Source: Lachnospiraceae bacterium (GTDB taxonomy: Bacteria > Bacillota > Clostridia > Lachnospirales > Lachnospiraceae). Taken from it: a DNA stretch of 64,000 nt. Made by a program: the position numbers and the translations under genes. Shown one piece after another: positions 10,018 through 25,000 of the stretch (positions are counted from its first letter, which is position 1; each line of letters begins with the position of its first letter). The notes under the pieces were generated by a model. The model worked only from the letters and a program-made list of their open reading frames with translations, was not told the origin of the DNA and did not search any database. The stretch is taken from the NCBI GenBank assembly GCA_017460885.1, contig JAFUAB010000022.1:103422-167421 (forward strand), given 5' to 3'.

Positions 10018-13000
10018 ATGAAGAGAAGGAAGACCAAACTTTGGAAAAAGATGCTGGTGGGATTTATGTCCTTTACCATGTTCCTGGGTAACTTGAGTTC
10101 ACTGTCGGTCGAAGCCTTTGCCGCTGAAGAAGGCCTGTTTGATGAAACAGAGGGATCGGAGGACGGAGTTTTTATTGACAGTGGCGATTTTGACAATGTA
10201 CTTACCGTATCTGATGGTTCGGAATTGAATGCATCCGCAAATGAGGATTTTGATTCCCCTCTCTTTAATGAAGATATTGAGAATAGCCCTGAGAATGAGA
10301 TTTCAGATCCGGATAATGATAACACCGATCCGGAATTAACTGTGGAAGAAGCACCGGAATCTTCTGACCTGCAATCAGATACCGATATCACGGCCGATAA
10401 CGATAATCCGGATGATAACGATGCAGCAGAAGAGCAGGTCGTTCCGGCCAGGTCTCTGTATAAATTGAACGTATCGGTGCTGGATGCGGATGGAGACCCG
10501 ATTCCGGGGTACGAGGATTCCGTAATTCCCGATTTTGACGGGAATCTTGATCTGACCAATAGGCTCGATCCTCCCATCAGGGTTGAAAACTACAATTTCG
10601 TTGAAGCTAAGCTTGGCAACAATGTTATCGAGTCTCTCTGCAAAAATGATGAGGGTTATATATCAAGTCTTATATCCGGAGGTGAAACTTACACCATAGA
10701 TCTGGACGTAGACCTTGACCTCTATTATGAATCGAAATATCAGGTTACCGAACTCAAGGCAACAATAGTCGATGAATTCGGTGACACTGTTGATGACAAG
10801 CTCTCAGACATGGATCTCCCCTCATTTAATGATGAGGATATCCTGGTACTTGACGATCCCGGGCTTCCCCCTGTGGAAAATGTAAAAGTCAGAAGCGGAC
10901 TGTTCAGATCCGTTAAGTATACCTATGTAAAAGCGTCCTATGACGGGAAAACCATCAAGGCCCTCAGAACTCAGCCTGCCGTAAAGGGCGAGGGGAACTA
11001 TTATGCCTATACCGTTGATGGGACGGAATGGACCTATTTCGATAAAGATTCCACGATACTTTTTGAATATACAGATGGCAAAAAGAGCGTATATACCTAC
11101 GAGGACAGCAAGGTTGCAGTAACCGCCACACTGCAGCATGCAAATGCCGTGCCCGATGATGCATATTTTGCGGTCACTCCTGTTGTTAAAGGATCCTCAT
11201 ATGACGTAGATTCATATATCGACGCGCTGAATAAGGAAGCCGTTCCCGAAAATGCTTCTGCCGGGTTCGAATACAGTATGGACAATACACTGCTCTACGA
11301 TATCGCCTTCTATACCGATGAAACCAAATCCGAGGAGATCCAGCCTGCAGATGGTATGGTTAAGATAGAAATGCAGTTCCTTAAGAACCAGCTTAAGGAT
11401 GAACTGGATGCATCCGCTGATTCGGGCTTGCTGGTGAATCATCTGAGTCTTGACGAATCAGTCCTGACCGATGCCGGTACCACAGCTGCTGCGGAGGTCA
11501 GATCGGACGATATCTCGGTTGAAACCATAGATGCAAATGTATCTGTCAGTGATGGAAGCGTTGAATTTAAGACCGAAAGTTTCTCCATCTATACCATAAC
11601 AGACATAGGAGACGATATTGCGGGACAGATCGTTATTGATTATGATTTTGCACCTGACACTCTGCCATTGGGAGTTATCTTCATTTCCGGCAGCAACAAT
11701 CCGAACGCTCATGTCATATTGAAACTGGCTGATTATCTTCAGGGAGATAAGGTGATGATTACCTCTGAGGGTCTTGCCAGGACGAATGTTGGGGGCTTAG
11801 AATCCGGAGTCACTTATTCCATAGAGCTTTGGAAAGCTGTTTCATCCGAGAAGTATAACAGCTTTAACCCGGATAATAATTTTGAGAAGAATGATTTTTC
11901 ACGAGTAATTTATAATTCTTATAACTTTGACAGAACCTATCAGGTGAAGGAAGGAACAGATGAATGGGGGCAGGATACCTATAGCTATTATACTGAGAAC
12001 GTTACAGCTGAACCTCAGAACAGCGGCATCATTGATATGTACAGCTATTCAATGCCTGCAAGCGGTGAAGTCAGTGACGGCACGATCAGGATCACCGCTA
12101 CCCGGGTTCCTGTAAATGATAAGGTCATCCCCGCAACAATTCTCAGAGATGCGGTAAACTTCGGAGTAGTTGCCAATACATATGAAAATGTAAATGATAC
12201 CCAGTCTAATTTTGCCACCAAATTATACATCGGCGGTAACGATGTGGGAGCCGACATGTCCAATAATCCCGGAACAACTTATATTGCGGAGTTTTCGGGC
12301 ACGGGACTGAATATCAGAAATAATCTTGGATCATCCGCGCTTTTGATAGGGTGTAATGTATCCCAGACGACAGAGCAGGATACAGCCAGGTTATATACCG
12401 TACCGGATAAAGATGGTCAGCCTTATACCATATATGATAAATCAAAAAAAGCAGATGTCATAAATGTGGGTAAGGATACGGTTAATCGTAAGATTGACAA
12501 TCTGATATCAGGTGTCAGCATTCCGGCCGGGAATAAGGTTGTATTGCCTAAGGCAACCCTGGCGAGCGGAGACCCGGAGTATTATCTTGATACAACATCC
12601 CTTCCTGACGGAACCATTCATTTCGATCTGGATAATTCTACCGGAGCCGAGGGAAAGAGCCTGTATGAAGTCTGGTCGACATCTCAAAAGGTATATATCA
12701 AAAAGAATCCTGATCAGACGCTGATCTTCCATTCCAATCAGAGTCAGATCACTCTTTGCGAGTACAACGTATACGACTGGAGCAATGGAAAATATGAAAC
12801 CTCAGCTTCTCCCACTACATCCGGGGACAAAAATGAGAGATTGCTAAATAATGTCGCTTCCACAATGGTGTTTGATTTTCCCAATGCTTCCACACTTGAC
12901 TTTGCCAGCGCTATAACAGGTATGGTTATTGCACCCAAAGCACATGTGACCTGGTCAACCGCATGCTGCGGATGGCTGATATGTGACTATGCCGAGGGCA

Positions 13001-16000
13001 GAGGAGAGTGGCATTTTGTCAGTCAGGATGTGCCGAGTGTGACGGACGATCATACAACCTTGAAGCTTGATATCGTCAAGACACTGATCGATGATAACGT
13101 TCCGAGTGGGGAAACCAATATTGACAGTCTCTGGCCTGAGGAAGGATTTAAGTTCAGGATCACGAAGTATGCCGCAGGCAGCATTGAGGGTGACCAAAAC
13201 GGCTATGAAGTCATGCATGATGTCAATAAGATTCCCGATCTTGACGGAATGGTTAACGGTGAGAAGATAGTTACGATCACTAAAGATCAGGCCGGTAAGA
13301 AGGTAACTGTCGGTACGCATGATTTCACCGGATCGGAAGAGTGGGAAAAGACTTCTCTTACATATGAAGATCACAGATATTATGCCTTTATGTACAAAGT
13401 AGAGGAATTACCCTGCGGTAACTCCGATATTGAGCCTTATCCCACCAATACCTACTTTGTGAAATTCTTTATTAATATCAGACAGGTAGTGAACGGGGAT
13501 GATATTAAGTATTATGTATGGGTTGACGGACCGCATGTGTCCGGTACCGTGCTGGTATCCAATTCATGTATTCCCAAGGATATCGAGTTTGAGAATCACT
13601 ATAATCCCGAGCATCGTAATATCAATGTGACCAAGAACTGGTCCGATGGAAACAATAATCACTCCAACGATTCCGTGATCGTACAGCTGACGGTTAAGGA
13701 GCAGGATGGTTATAAGGATGTTCCAGGTCAGACAGCTGTTCTGAATGCAGCCAACAACTGGTCCGCTACGTATTCAAATCTGCTCTTTGATAAGGAATAC
13801 AGCGTCCGCGAAGTTTCGGTGAACGGAAAAGTAGTTCAAAACTCACGGGTTATGGTGGGCTCTAAAGAGTATATAACTAATGTATCAGGCAATGCCGTGG
13901 ACGGATTTGCAGTAACGAATTCGTCTTCAGGTAACGGGACCCTTAGGATAAGGAAAGAGATATCATCTGAAGACAAGAGTCTATTTTCAAATTATTTCTA
14001 TAACCTGTACTTTGAAGTATATGATGCAGACACTAAGGCTCTCGTGGCTGCCAGCAAACCCGGGAGCACCACCTCTAAAGATGCAGCATCCAGGGGGGAT
14101 TATGAAGGCGGAGGATGGTTCAGGGTTAGCAACCTGCCTTATGGTAACTATTATATTGTTGAGAAAATAAAGGGCGAAGCAAACGATAGTGTGGCATGTA
14201 TTGGCAATGAGGTTCTGGTCGCAACATACTATAAATCTCTAAGAGCCGGAGATAATGAAGGATTTGCAGAGGGCGGTACTAAGAGTGACACTGCTGGAAC
14301 GACAGGAACTTTTGTATTTAATCAGGATACAAGCCGCCTTAATCTCAGAAATGAGTATAAGCCGACAGGTAATCTTCGCATACACAAGATAGTTGTTAAT
14401 GACTTTGGCAGTGCAAATGTAAGGAATAAAAAAGATTCTATACTTAATAGTGTTATTTTCAGACTCACAAATACGGCGGACAGCAATGCATATATTACTT
14501 TTAAGGGTTTTGCCACTACCAGGAAGGATCGCAAGAATGGCTATGCGGTCGGGCATGGCACGCTGAAAGGTCGTACTTTTGATGTCGAGTATAATGAAAA
14601 TGCCCAGTGGACGATCTTTAATGTTCCCAAAGGTGATTATGTAGTAGACGAGGTCGCTGACGGATTTACTTTTGCATATGACGAAGAAACAAATAAAAGC
14701 AATGTGATTTCGGAATCGACCTTCAGCAGGATCACACATTACGGAGTCACTACTGATGAGAACAGAAGTTCAACCATTTATTGTTCTGAGGGTGATAATG
14801 TCAGGGTTAAATCTGCTGTTCAGTGTGCTCAGAATGTGAATCCTCAGATTGCGACAGTGGGAGGTGATGTGCAGACTGTACAGGTTTGCAATTTCTATAG
14901 TAATCCATTGACACCTGTATCTGTTACAAAGAAATATCCGGGATGGAGTAACGGAACAAATCCCGATAAGACTTTTGATTTTGAAATCATTGCCGGCAAC
15001 AATACTGCTCATGATTCTGAGGGTAATCCTGTTTCGGTTTCCACACCTATGCCGACTGATACCACTGTTTCGGTTTCCGGCAATGAAAGCGGGATCGGTA
15101 CGGCACATTTCGGAGATATAGTTTATAAGTTTGAGGGAACCTATGATTACACGATCAAAGAGGTGATTCCGGCTAGCGGAAAGGAAATTACAGATCCGCG
15201 AACGGGTAGAACTGCTTTTCTTGGAAATGATGGCATAATCTATGATCTTCGTGAGATAAAGGTTACGGTGAGCGTTTCGCAATGTAGAACCGAGTTTAAC
15301 AAAGCGGCGAATATAAAAGGAACCTTGACCGAACTGGATGGAAAATATATAGAATATAAAGAAATATTCTATTATCTCGGTGCGGATGTTGTTTACAAAG
15401 AAAACGGGGAAACTGTCGCCACAACGTCAATGCGTCTTCCGGATAAATTTAATACGGCTGACAGCAACAGTGTAAAAAGCTATATTGAAACAACAGCATG
15501 GACGCATATGGACAGCAGAAGCTGGCTGTTCAGTAATGATGATGAAGAACTGATCTCCATCTCCGGCACCAAGGTCTGGGATGATGCCAATAATCAGGAT
15601 GGTTTGAGAGACAATATTGTCTTTACCCTGACATCGAATGATCCCGGCTTTGCGACTCAGACACGTACCATAAGCAAGGATTCAACCAATCTGAGTACCA
15701 TAAGCAAGGATTCAACCGATCTGACATGGTCCTTTGAGAATCTGCCGAAGTATAACAGTGCCGGACAACTCATAAATTATACGGTGGAAGAAACTACTCA
15801 GATTGACGGATATTCGACCACAGTAAACGATAATAACGGAAACACTATCACCGTTAACGGTGAGAACGGTAATACTTCCGAAGTTGAATTTAAAAACACT
15901 CATACTCCTCAGTCTACTTCGATCACTGTAGTGAAGAAGTGGGAGGACAAGAACAATCAGGATGGGAAACGTCCTGATGCTGTTATGGTTACTCTCATGG

Positions 16001-19000
16001 CTAATGGAACGGCCGAAGGTGATGCTGTTAAGTTGGAAGATAATAACCAATGGACACATACCTGGAAAGACCTGCCTGTGTATCAGGGTGGAGTAGCTAT
16101 AGCTTATACGGTTGAGGAGTCTGCGGTAAATTCAGGAGACCTTGAAGGTTATTCACTTACTCCATCCACCGCCACCTCTAATGATGGCACTACCATAACG
16201 CTAACCAATACCTACAGTCCCGAGACAGTCAGATTAAACGGCAAAAAGATATGGAAGGACGCTCTGAATGAAGGAACGGAAAATGAGATACAGGATGCTG
16301 ACCGGATCCGTCCGGACTCGGTGACCATTATCATAAAAGACGGAGATTATGTGATCGGCAGAACTACCGCTTCTAAAGAAACCGGCTGGGCATGGAGTTA
16401 TCCCGCAGAGGGCGAGACTCTGGATAAATTCCGTGACGGTCAGATAATAAACTATACAATCGAGGAAGTAGCTGTACCGGAATACTCTGCCACATATGAC
16501 GGCTATGATATTACCAACACGCATAATCCTGCAAGGATTGACATCCCCGTAACCAAGGAATGGAAGGACAATAATGACCAGGACGGTGTAAGGCCTGCTT
16601 TTGTTACGATCAGACTGCTCAAAAACAATGTAGATACCGGGAAGACCGTTACGCTGAATGAAGATAATCACTGGTCAGATTCCTTTACAAATCTGGAGGA
16701 ATATGAATTTGTAAGGAACACGGATGGTACTCTGGCGAAGAACACAATCACTTATTCTGTTGAGGAGGTTGGAGCAGAGTCCGACAGTATCACGTTTAAT
16801 AATGCAATATACACAGTAAGCGTGAGTGTTTCTGCCGAAACGGGATTTACCGTTACCAATACCCATACTCCTGAGGAGACGGAGAAACCGGCTGTTAAGG
16901 TATGGGATGATGATAAGGACAGGGATGGCTGCAGACCTGACAGTATTAAGCTTCAGCTGTATGCCGATACCGGTGTAAACGGCACGGATGTTCCGGTAGG
17001 AGATCCCGTGACTGTTTCACCCGGCTCAAAGCACGGAGAGGAAAATAAAACCAAAGTTTCCTCAGATGAATCCGGAAGAGATACCTGGACATATACATTT
17101 ACCGGACTTGACAAGTACCGCAGGATCCTTGGCGAGGATGGTAAGCCTGTTGGTGATCCTGTCGAGATCAGGTATACAATCAAGGAGATCGTTGATGAGG
17201 CGACAGCCAAAAAATACAATCTTGCTGTTGTTGACGGTGAAACCATGTCCGTTGATCCGGTTTATTCAGAGGATCATCTTACCGTAACCAACATTCACAT
17301 ACCTGAAACTACCGAGATCGAGATCAAAAAGGTATGGGATGACGCGTCAGATCAGGATGGCATCAGACCCGACAGAGTGAAATTGCAGCTTTATGCAGAT
17401 GGAGAGGCAAAGGGTGAGCCGATCGTTCTTTCTCCCGGCTCGAATGGTGTCAGTATCAGTGAGGACGGAAATACATGGTCATACAGAATCTCCGGTCTGA
17501 CCAGGTTTTCCGGTAATAAACATGATAACGGGAATCCTGTTCCGATCAGCTATACCATAGAAGAGATCACCGTGGATACCACTACGGATCCCGCTACGGA
17601 TCTTCTGAAAGGATATACTCCTTCCAAAATGAATGGTCACAGCATTAAGAACAGTCATACTCCCGAAACCGTAAGTATTCCTGTAAAGAAGATCTGGAAT
17701 GACGAACATAATATAGCAGGTCTCAGACCTTCCAAAATTACTATCAAACTTTGGCAGGATGAGGTTGTGGAGGATGGTAAACCTTATGAGACCCACGAAT
17801 TAAGCGGCGGACTTACAGACGAAGCCTGGACATATACCTTTACGGATTTGCCAAAATATAAGACAGTTACCGAAAACGGACAGAAGACCGGCGGACACGA
17901 GATCAAGTATATCGTAACAGAGGAGGGATACAATACCGATCATTACACAGCGAATGCATCTGAAATTGATACTCTTGCTACAGACGGTTATTACACATTT
18001 AATAATTCCTATAAAGTAGAATATGTGTCCGTAGAAGGCAAGAAGGTTTGGAATGACAGCAGTAACGCTCATAACAGCAGACCCGGCAGTATTGAACTCA
18101 AGCTTTATAAGACTATAGGAACGTCTGAGGAGAAGCAGCTGGTAGATACTTACACTATTACGCCTTCTGCAAATGACGCTGAGCAGGATGAGTGGTCATG
18201 GACGATAGACTCATTTACAAAGACAGATAAAGATTCAGGTATAACCCATATTCTGCTCAAATACGAAAATGGAAAACGTGTACATTATTCGGTAGAGGAG
18301 ACACCTGTTGATAATTACGATACACCGGTGGTCGTTTCCGGTAAGGAAGATACAGAATCCGGTAATGTTTCGGAAGTAAAGATCACAAACACATACAATC
18401 CCGGCAGCAAATCCGTAAGCGTTCATAAGACATGGGATGACAGTAATGATCAGGATGGCAAGAGACCTCAGAGCATAACCGTATATCTGATCAAAAGATA
18501 TGCTGACAGTAAGGAAACCATAGTTACGCAAAGTGAAGAGCTTAATGCCGGCAATGCTTGGTCATATACCTGGGAGAATCTCCCGACCAGGTATTCCAAC
18601 AGAGACGTGGAGTATGTGGTTGATGAAGCTCAGATCAGCGTTCCGGATAAATATACGTCAATTGTAGATGGATATGAGATCACTAATACCTATATCCCCG
18701 AGACCATTAATATCAGCGGCACCAAGGTTTGGGATGACGATGATAACAGGGACGGTAAGCGTAGGAATGCAGTGATCAATCTGTATAAGAATGTATATAC
18801 AACCGACGAATCCGGACAGAAAACAGTTCAAAAGGTATTTGTTGGATCAGACATTGCATATATCTATGGAGCAGAGGAAAAACCTGCGGATAAACCTGTG
18901 GATACATGGGCATTCAACAACCTGCCTAAGTATGATAAGGGCGAGGAGATTGAGTACTTTGTTTCAGAGGAACCTATAGACTCCTATACGACTACTGCCA

Positions 19001-22000
19001 ATAAATCGTTTGTTTCCGAAGCCGATAAGGAGATCCGGGTTTCAGGAGAGAGCGTAAAGAATATCACATTCACCAATACTCATGTGACATATAAGACTTC
19101 GGTTCCCGTTACCAAGATCTGGGATGATAACCGTGATCAGGATGGCAAGAGACCGGATGAGGTTACGATCAATCTCCTGGCTAATGGTAAGTTGGTTACA
19201 TCACATGATCTTACAGTCGAAGATATGGAATCCGCACAGAATACCAGTGTTTGGACTTATACATTCGGTAAGACTTCTGACGGTAAAGATACCCTTCCCA
19301 TATATGAGAATGGTAAAAAGATCGAATATACCATTGAGGAAGTAATAAACGGATCCGAAGTTGATGGAGAATCAGAATCAGTCAAAAAGTATGTACTCGG
19401 TAAAGATAATGTAAAGTACTACGTAACTCAGAATGATAAAACTATTACCAACACTTATACTCCCGAGCTCATTGATATCCCCGTTACCAAGACCTGGGAT
19501 GATAAAGAAAATCAAGACGGTATAAGACCCGAAAAGATCACTCTCACACTTTACGCCGGTAATGAGGAAGTACGCAGCGAAACCATCAGCGGCACCGAAG
19601 ATGTATGGAGTTATACATTTAAGGATTTGCCGAAGTATGCAAACAGAACCGCAATCGTATACAGAGTTGAAGAGTCCGGACAGAATTCCAAAGTCAGAGA
19701 CGGGGAGACCGGTTATACACTTTCCTTCAAGGAGGGAAGCAAATTTAATCTGGTCAATGAGCATACACCCGAGACGACATCGGTTAAAGGATCCAAAATC
19801 TGGGAGGATGTCGGTGATCAGGACGGAGGCAGACCGGAGAGTATTACGGTCAATCTGCTTGTCAATGGTAAAACGGTTGATTCAAAGACTGTAACATCAG
19901 CCAACGAATGGAAGTTTGAATTTACGGGTCTGCCCAAGTATGCTAATGGCCGTCTGATCACCTATACCGTGGAAGAGGATGGCGCAGAAGGAGGGCAGAT
20001 ATCGTTCGCATCCGGAAACGATCCTCAAAGACAGGTTGAGTATATCGTTACGTTAGACGGATACAATATCACAAATACCCATAAGCCCGAAACAACCGAG
20101 GTCAGCGTGACCAAGGTTTGGGAGGATGATGACAACAGAGCGGGAAAACGTCCGGATAATATAAAGGTATCTCTGTACAAAGGAAATGAGCTTGTCAGCT
20201 ATAAGGCTGAGGATGCTCAGGAAGCGGTAACGGAGATAACGCTTAATGAGTCGAATCACTGGACATACACATTTACGGATCTGCCTAAATATGACGGCGG
20301 CATTGAGATTGCCTACAGCGTCAAGGAAAAAGGAGATCTTCCCGCCGGTTATTCAAAATCTGTGACTAACGAGGGCAATGCCTTTACCATTACCAACACT
20401 TATGCACCCGACAAGGTGTCCGTCAGCGGTGTTAAGGTTTGGAATGATTCTTATACCGATGCATTCGGCAATAAGACCGATAATGCCGACGGCCTGAGAC
20501 CGGATAAGGTGATCGTTGTACTTAAGGCCGATGGACAAACAGTAAAAACAATTGAAACAAATGCAACCAAGCACTGGGCATGGGAGTTTACCGGGCTTGA
20601 TAAGTACAAAGCGGGTTCTCATGGAGAAGAGATAGTCTATACGGTTGATGAAGAGACCGTAAGTACGGGCTACAGCAGAACCATCGGGAACAGTATCCTA
20701 AAAGATGAGAACGGAGATGCTGTAAAAGACGATGAAGGAAATTCTGTGATCGTCCCCAACGAATGGGTGATCACCAATACACATGTTCCCGTACGTACAA
20801 GCGTCGAGGTAGAGAAGATCTGGCAAGACAATGACGATCAGGACGGCGGAAGGCCCGGCAGTATTACGGTTCAGCTGTATGCGGACGGACAGGCTGTAGA
20901 GGGCAGGACCGCGGAACTGAATGCCGGTAATAATTGGAAGGCATCATTTACTGATCTGAAGAAGTATTCCGACGGAGTCAGCGTACCGATCAACTATACG
21001 ATCAGGGAAACCGGAACAAGTACCGAAACCGACGGAAATGAGACAAAGGAATATGTTACCTTCAGCAGGAACGATAAATCCTATAAGTACTATGTAACAA
21101 CTGACGGTGGCCTGACAGAAAGCGGAGACAGGTATGTATACAGTATTACCAATGAATACACTCCCGAGACCACATCTGTCAAGGTGACCAAGATCTGGGA
21201 TGATGGGAATGATCAGGATAAGCTCAGACCGGATAGTATTGTGATTAAGCTGTTCGCCGATAATGAATTAAAGGAATCCAAAACGATCACCGGTGCAAGT
21301 ATAGACGAGAACGGTAACTGGACGTGTGAATTTACGGATCTGCCCAAATATAAGACAGTTACCGAAAACGAAATAACGACCGGCGGTCATTCGATCACTT
21401 ATACCGTACAGGAGGAAAAGGTATCCGTCACCCGAAGAAATGGACAGACAGTTGATTATTCTGCTTCTGTCACAGGCAATATGATCACAGGTTATACCAT
21501 CACCAACAGCTATGAGCCTGAGAAGATCAGCATCGAGGGGATCAAGACCTGGAAAGACGGGGAAGATCAGGATGGCATAAGACCCGATTCCGTGATCATT
21601 GTTGTGACGGATAATAAATCACACAAAGAAGCGGGAAAGGTCACATCTACAAAAGAGAACAACTGGAAATGGAAGATTGAAGGACTGGACAGATATCACG
21701 ACGGAGAACCTGCAAGCTATACGGTTGCCGAATACGATACCATATCCGAAAAGGTAACTGACGAAACAACCGGAGAGGAAAAGACTGTTCTCAGGGCAAA
21801 GGACAGGAACGGAAATGCTTCTTATGTTGTAAGCAGCGGCAGAACAGGTTCACTGGATACATCTTCCGGCAATATCTCCGATGTGGAATTTGTTAATACC
21901 TATGTTCCCCGAACAGTTGATCTGGCCGGAAAGAAATTCTGGGCGGATGCATCCGATCAGGATGGCAAGAGACCCGAATCGATCATTATCGACATCCTGA

Positions 22001-25000
22001 AGGTATACGGAGAGGGCGAAAACAGAACCGAAAAGTTAGTAAAGAGCATTACAGTCAGCAAGCCCGAGGGTCAGACCGTCAATGAGTGGTCATGGGAAGA
22101 AAAGGGTCTTCCCGAGAATGAGATCCTGGAAGATGCCGATGGCAGAACCGGTGGCCATAGGATCAACTATACAGTCAGAGAGCGTATTTCGGGTAAAGAT
22201 GAGAATGGCGAATACATATTCGGTAATGATTCGGCTAAATACTATGTATCACAGTCCGGAAACGATATAACCAACACTTATACACCCACAACCGTAGATA
22301 TAGAAGGAACCAAAACCTGGATCGATGATAATAACGCCGAGAATAAGAGACTCTCAAGTATCACGATCCGACTCTGGAAACCCGACAGCACATCCGGGAC
22401 CGGTATAAGTGAGGCAGCTCATAAGACTGTTACCGCAGATGATGGGTGGTCATGGAAATTTGAAAAGCTTCCGGAATATGAGAGCGGTCAGAAGATCACT
22501 TATACGATCTCCGAGGACAGTGTTGAGGATTATACCGCAACTGTAGACGGCAGCAATGTGATCAATACCTATACACCCGGAAAGACCGGAGTGACTGTCA
22601 CCAAGACCTGGAGCGATGATGATGACCGCGACGGTATAAGACCCGGATCGCTTAAGGTTACGTTGTACGCAAACGGAGTGGAAAAGACAGATATAACACC
22701 CGTTATCGCTAAAGCCGGCAACGTATGGACATACACCTACAATGATCTTGACAAGGTGGATGCTGACGGCAAGGTCATCAAATATACGGTTTCGGAAGAG
22801 AAGGTTGAAGGATACAACAACGGAGAGGCCGCTGTTCCGACAACCACAGATGAAAAGTACGGCTGCAGCTGGTCGCTCACCAACAGACATGATGTCGAAA
22901 AGATCAGTGTCAGGGGCAGCAAGATATGGTCTGACAGCGGTGATCAGGACGGTTACAGACCGGGAAGCATCAATATCACACTGACCGGAACGGTCGGAGG
23001 AGAAACCGTATTTGCCGAGACAAAGAATGTTAGCGGAACCGGAAGCAGCTGGTCATGGAGCTTTGATGATCTGTATAAATACTATAAGGGTAAACCTATA
23101 GACTATTCAGTGACAGAGGATTATACACTTCCGGAAGGGGCGCCTGCCGGTGCTTACAGACTGACTACACCGCAGAGTGAACTTACCGCGAGCGCAGCTG
23201 AGGCGGACGCCGAAGGAATCCTGAAGTTTACGCTCAAAAATGAGCATGATATCGAGACAACCGGATTATCCGGCAGCAAGATATGGCGGGATAATGATGA
23301 TCAGGACGGTCTGAGACCCGCATCCGTAACAATTCAGCTGATGGCTGATAACGTTGAAATGGCAGGCAAGACAGTTACGCTTCCCATAAACGATAAATGG
23401 GATTATGAGTTTAAGAACCTTCCTAAGAACAGAGCCGGCAAGAGCGGTGAGGCTGTTGTCTACTCCGTAACAGAGAAGGAAGTTCCGGCAGGATACCGTT
23501 CCGAACCGGACGGCAGCAATATAATCAATACCCATATACCGGATACTACAGATGTCACCGTAACCAAATTCTGGGATGATGACGGAAACCGTGACGGTAT
23601 CAGACCTGACAGTGTAGAAATACAGCTATATGCAGGAGATGAGAAGTACGGAGATCCCGTGGTTATTCAGGCCGTTGATAACTGGACTTATACCTTCAGA
23701 GGGCTTCCTTTGAATAAAGACGGCGCAGCAATACAGTATAACGTAAAGGAGGTTTCCGTCAGGGACAAGAACGGTGATACAACTACCTATAAGGCCAAAT
23801 ATGATAACAGAAACAATACCGATATCAAGGTAACCAATATCCATACGCCGGAAGCCGTAAATCTGACGATCGAGAAGAACTGGATCGGCGAACCTGCGGT
23901 AAATACGGTCAATGTCCGGGTAATAGGCAAGGTTGGCGATAAAGTCGTTGTCGGAGGAGACGGATCTCCGATCAGAGGCGTTTTGAATGATGTAAACGGC
24001 TGGAAGCTGACGATCTCGGGAACAAGAGTCAGCGGAGATACGACAACCATTGTATTACCCAGGTATTATGAGAACCGTCAGCTTATAACCTACTATGTGA
24101 TCGAGGATACCGATGTTTCCTATATACAGACCGATGCATCAGGTAAGGCTCTTTCGGCAGATAAGAATGAGACTGCCTTTGTTGAAAAGAGCGGACGTCT
24201 GATAGCCGAGCTGTATAACATGTCGCTTACAAGTCTGCAGGTTACCAAGATCTGGAAGAATGATCCGGGCTTCTTTGGAGGCGGAAAGGTCGAAGTAGGA
24301 CTGGTAAGAACGATCGGTACTGACAGTACGATCATTGAAAAGGTTGAACTGAACAAAGCAAACAGCTGGAGTCATGTATTCGAGGATCTGCCGGTATTTG
24401 ACGCATCCGGAAATAAATACGGATACAGGGTAAAGGAGCTTACAGATCTGACGGGAGAAGGATATGCCGAACCTTCGGATAACTATAGTGATAAGATTGA
24501 AGGTTATCCCGATAATAAAGCCGAGATCGTCAATGAGCTTACACCTCTTACTCTGAAGCTACAGAAGGAATGGTACGCCGATACGGAGAGTGCCCGTCCG
24601 GCTCAGATCAAGGTTGAAATACTGACGAATGTACAGACAGGAACGACTACTACATCCGTATTTGACAGGATAAAGAAGGTCTTCGGAGTTGACAGTGATA
24701 AATGGTACAGGTATGGAGATCCCGTGACACTCACCGCTGCGGATGGCTGGAAGGCCGAGGTTAAGGATCTGCCGAGATATGTGATGGTAGGAAATGAGGC
24801 GGTAGAAGTATCCTATGCAGTAGCGGAGCTTGAGGTGCCTGACGGCTATTCCTCATCTACGGCGGTAAAGGGTGATACGGCCATTATAATGAACACCGGC
24901 GATACCGCGGTTTCAGGCTTCAAGGTATGGGATGACGACAGTAATGTGATGGGCTACAGACCGGATTCCGCAAGCTTTGCCAAGGTGATCGCACTCTATA

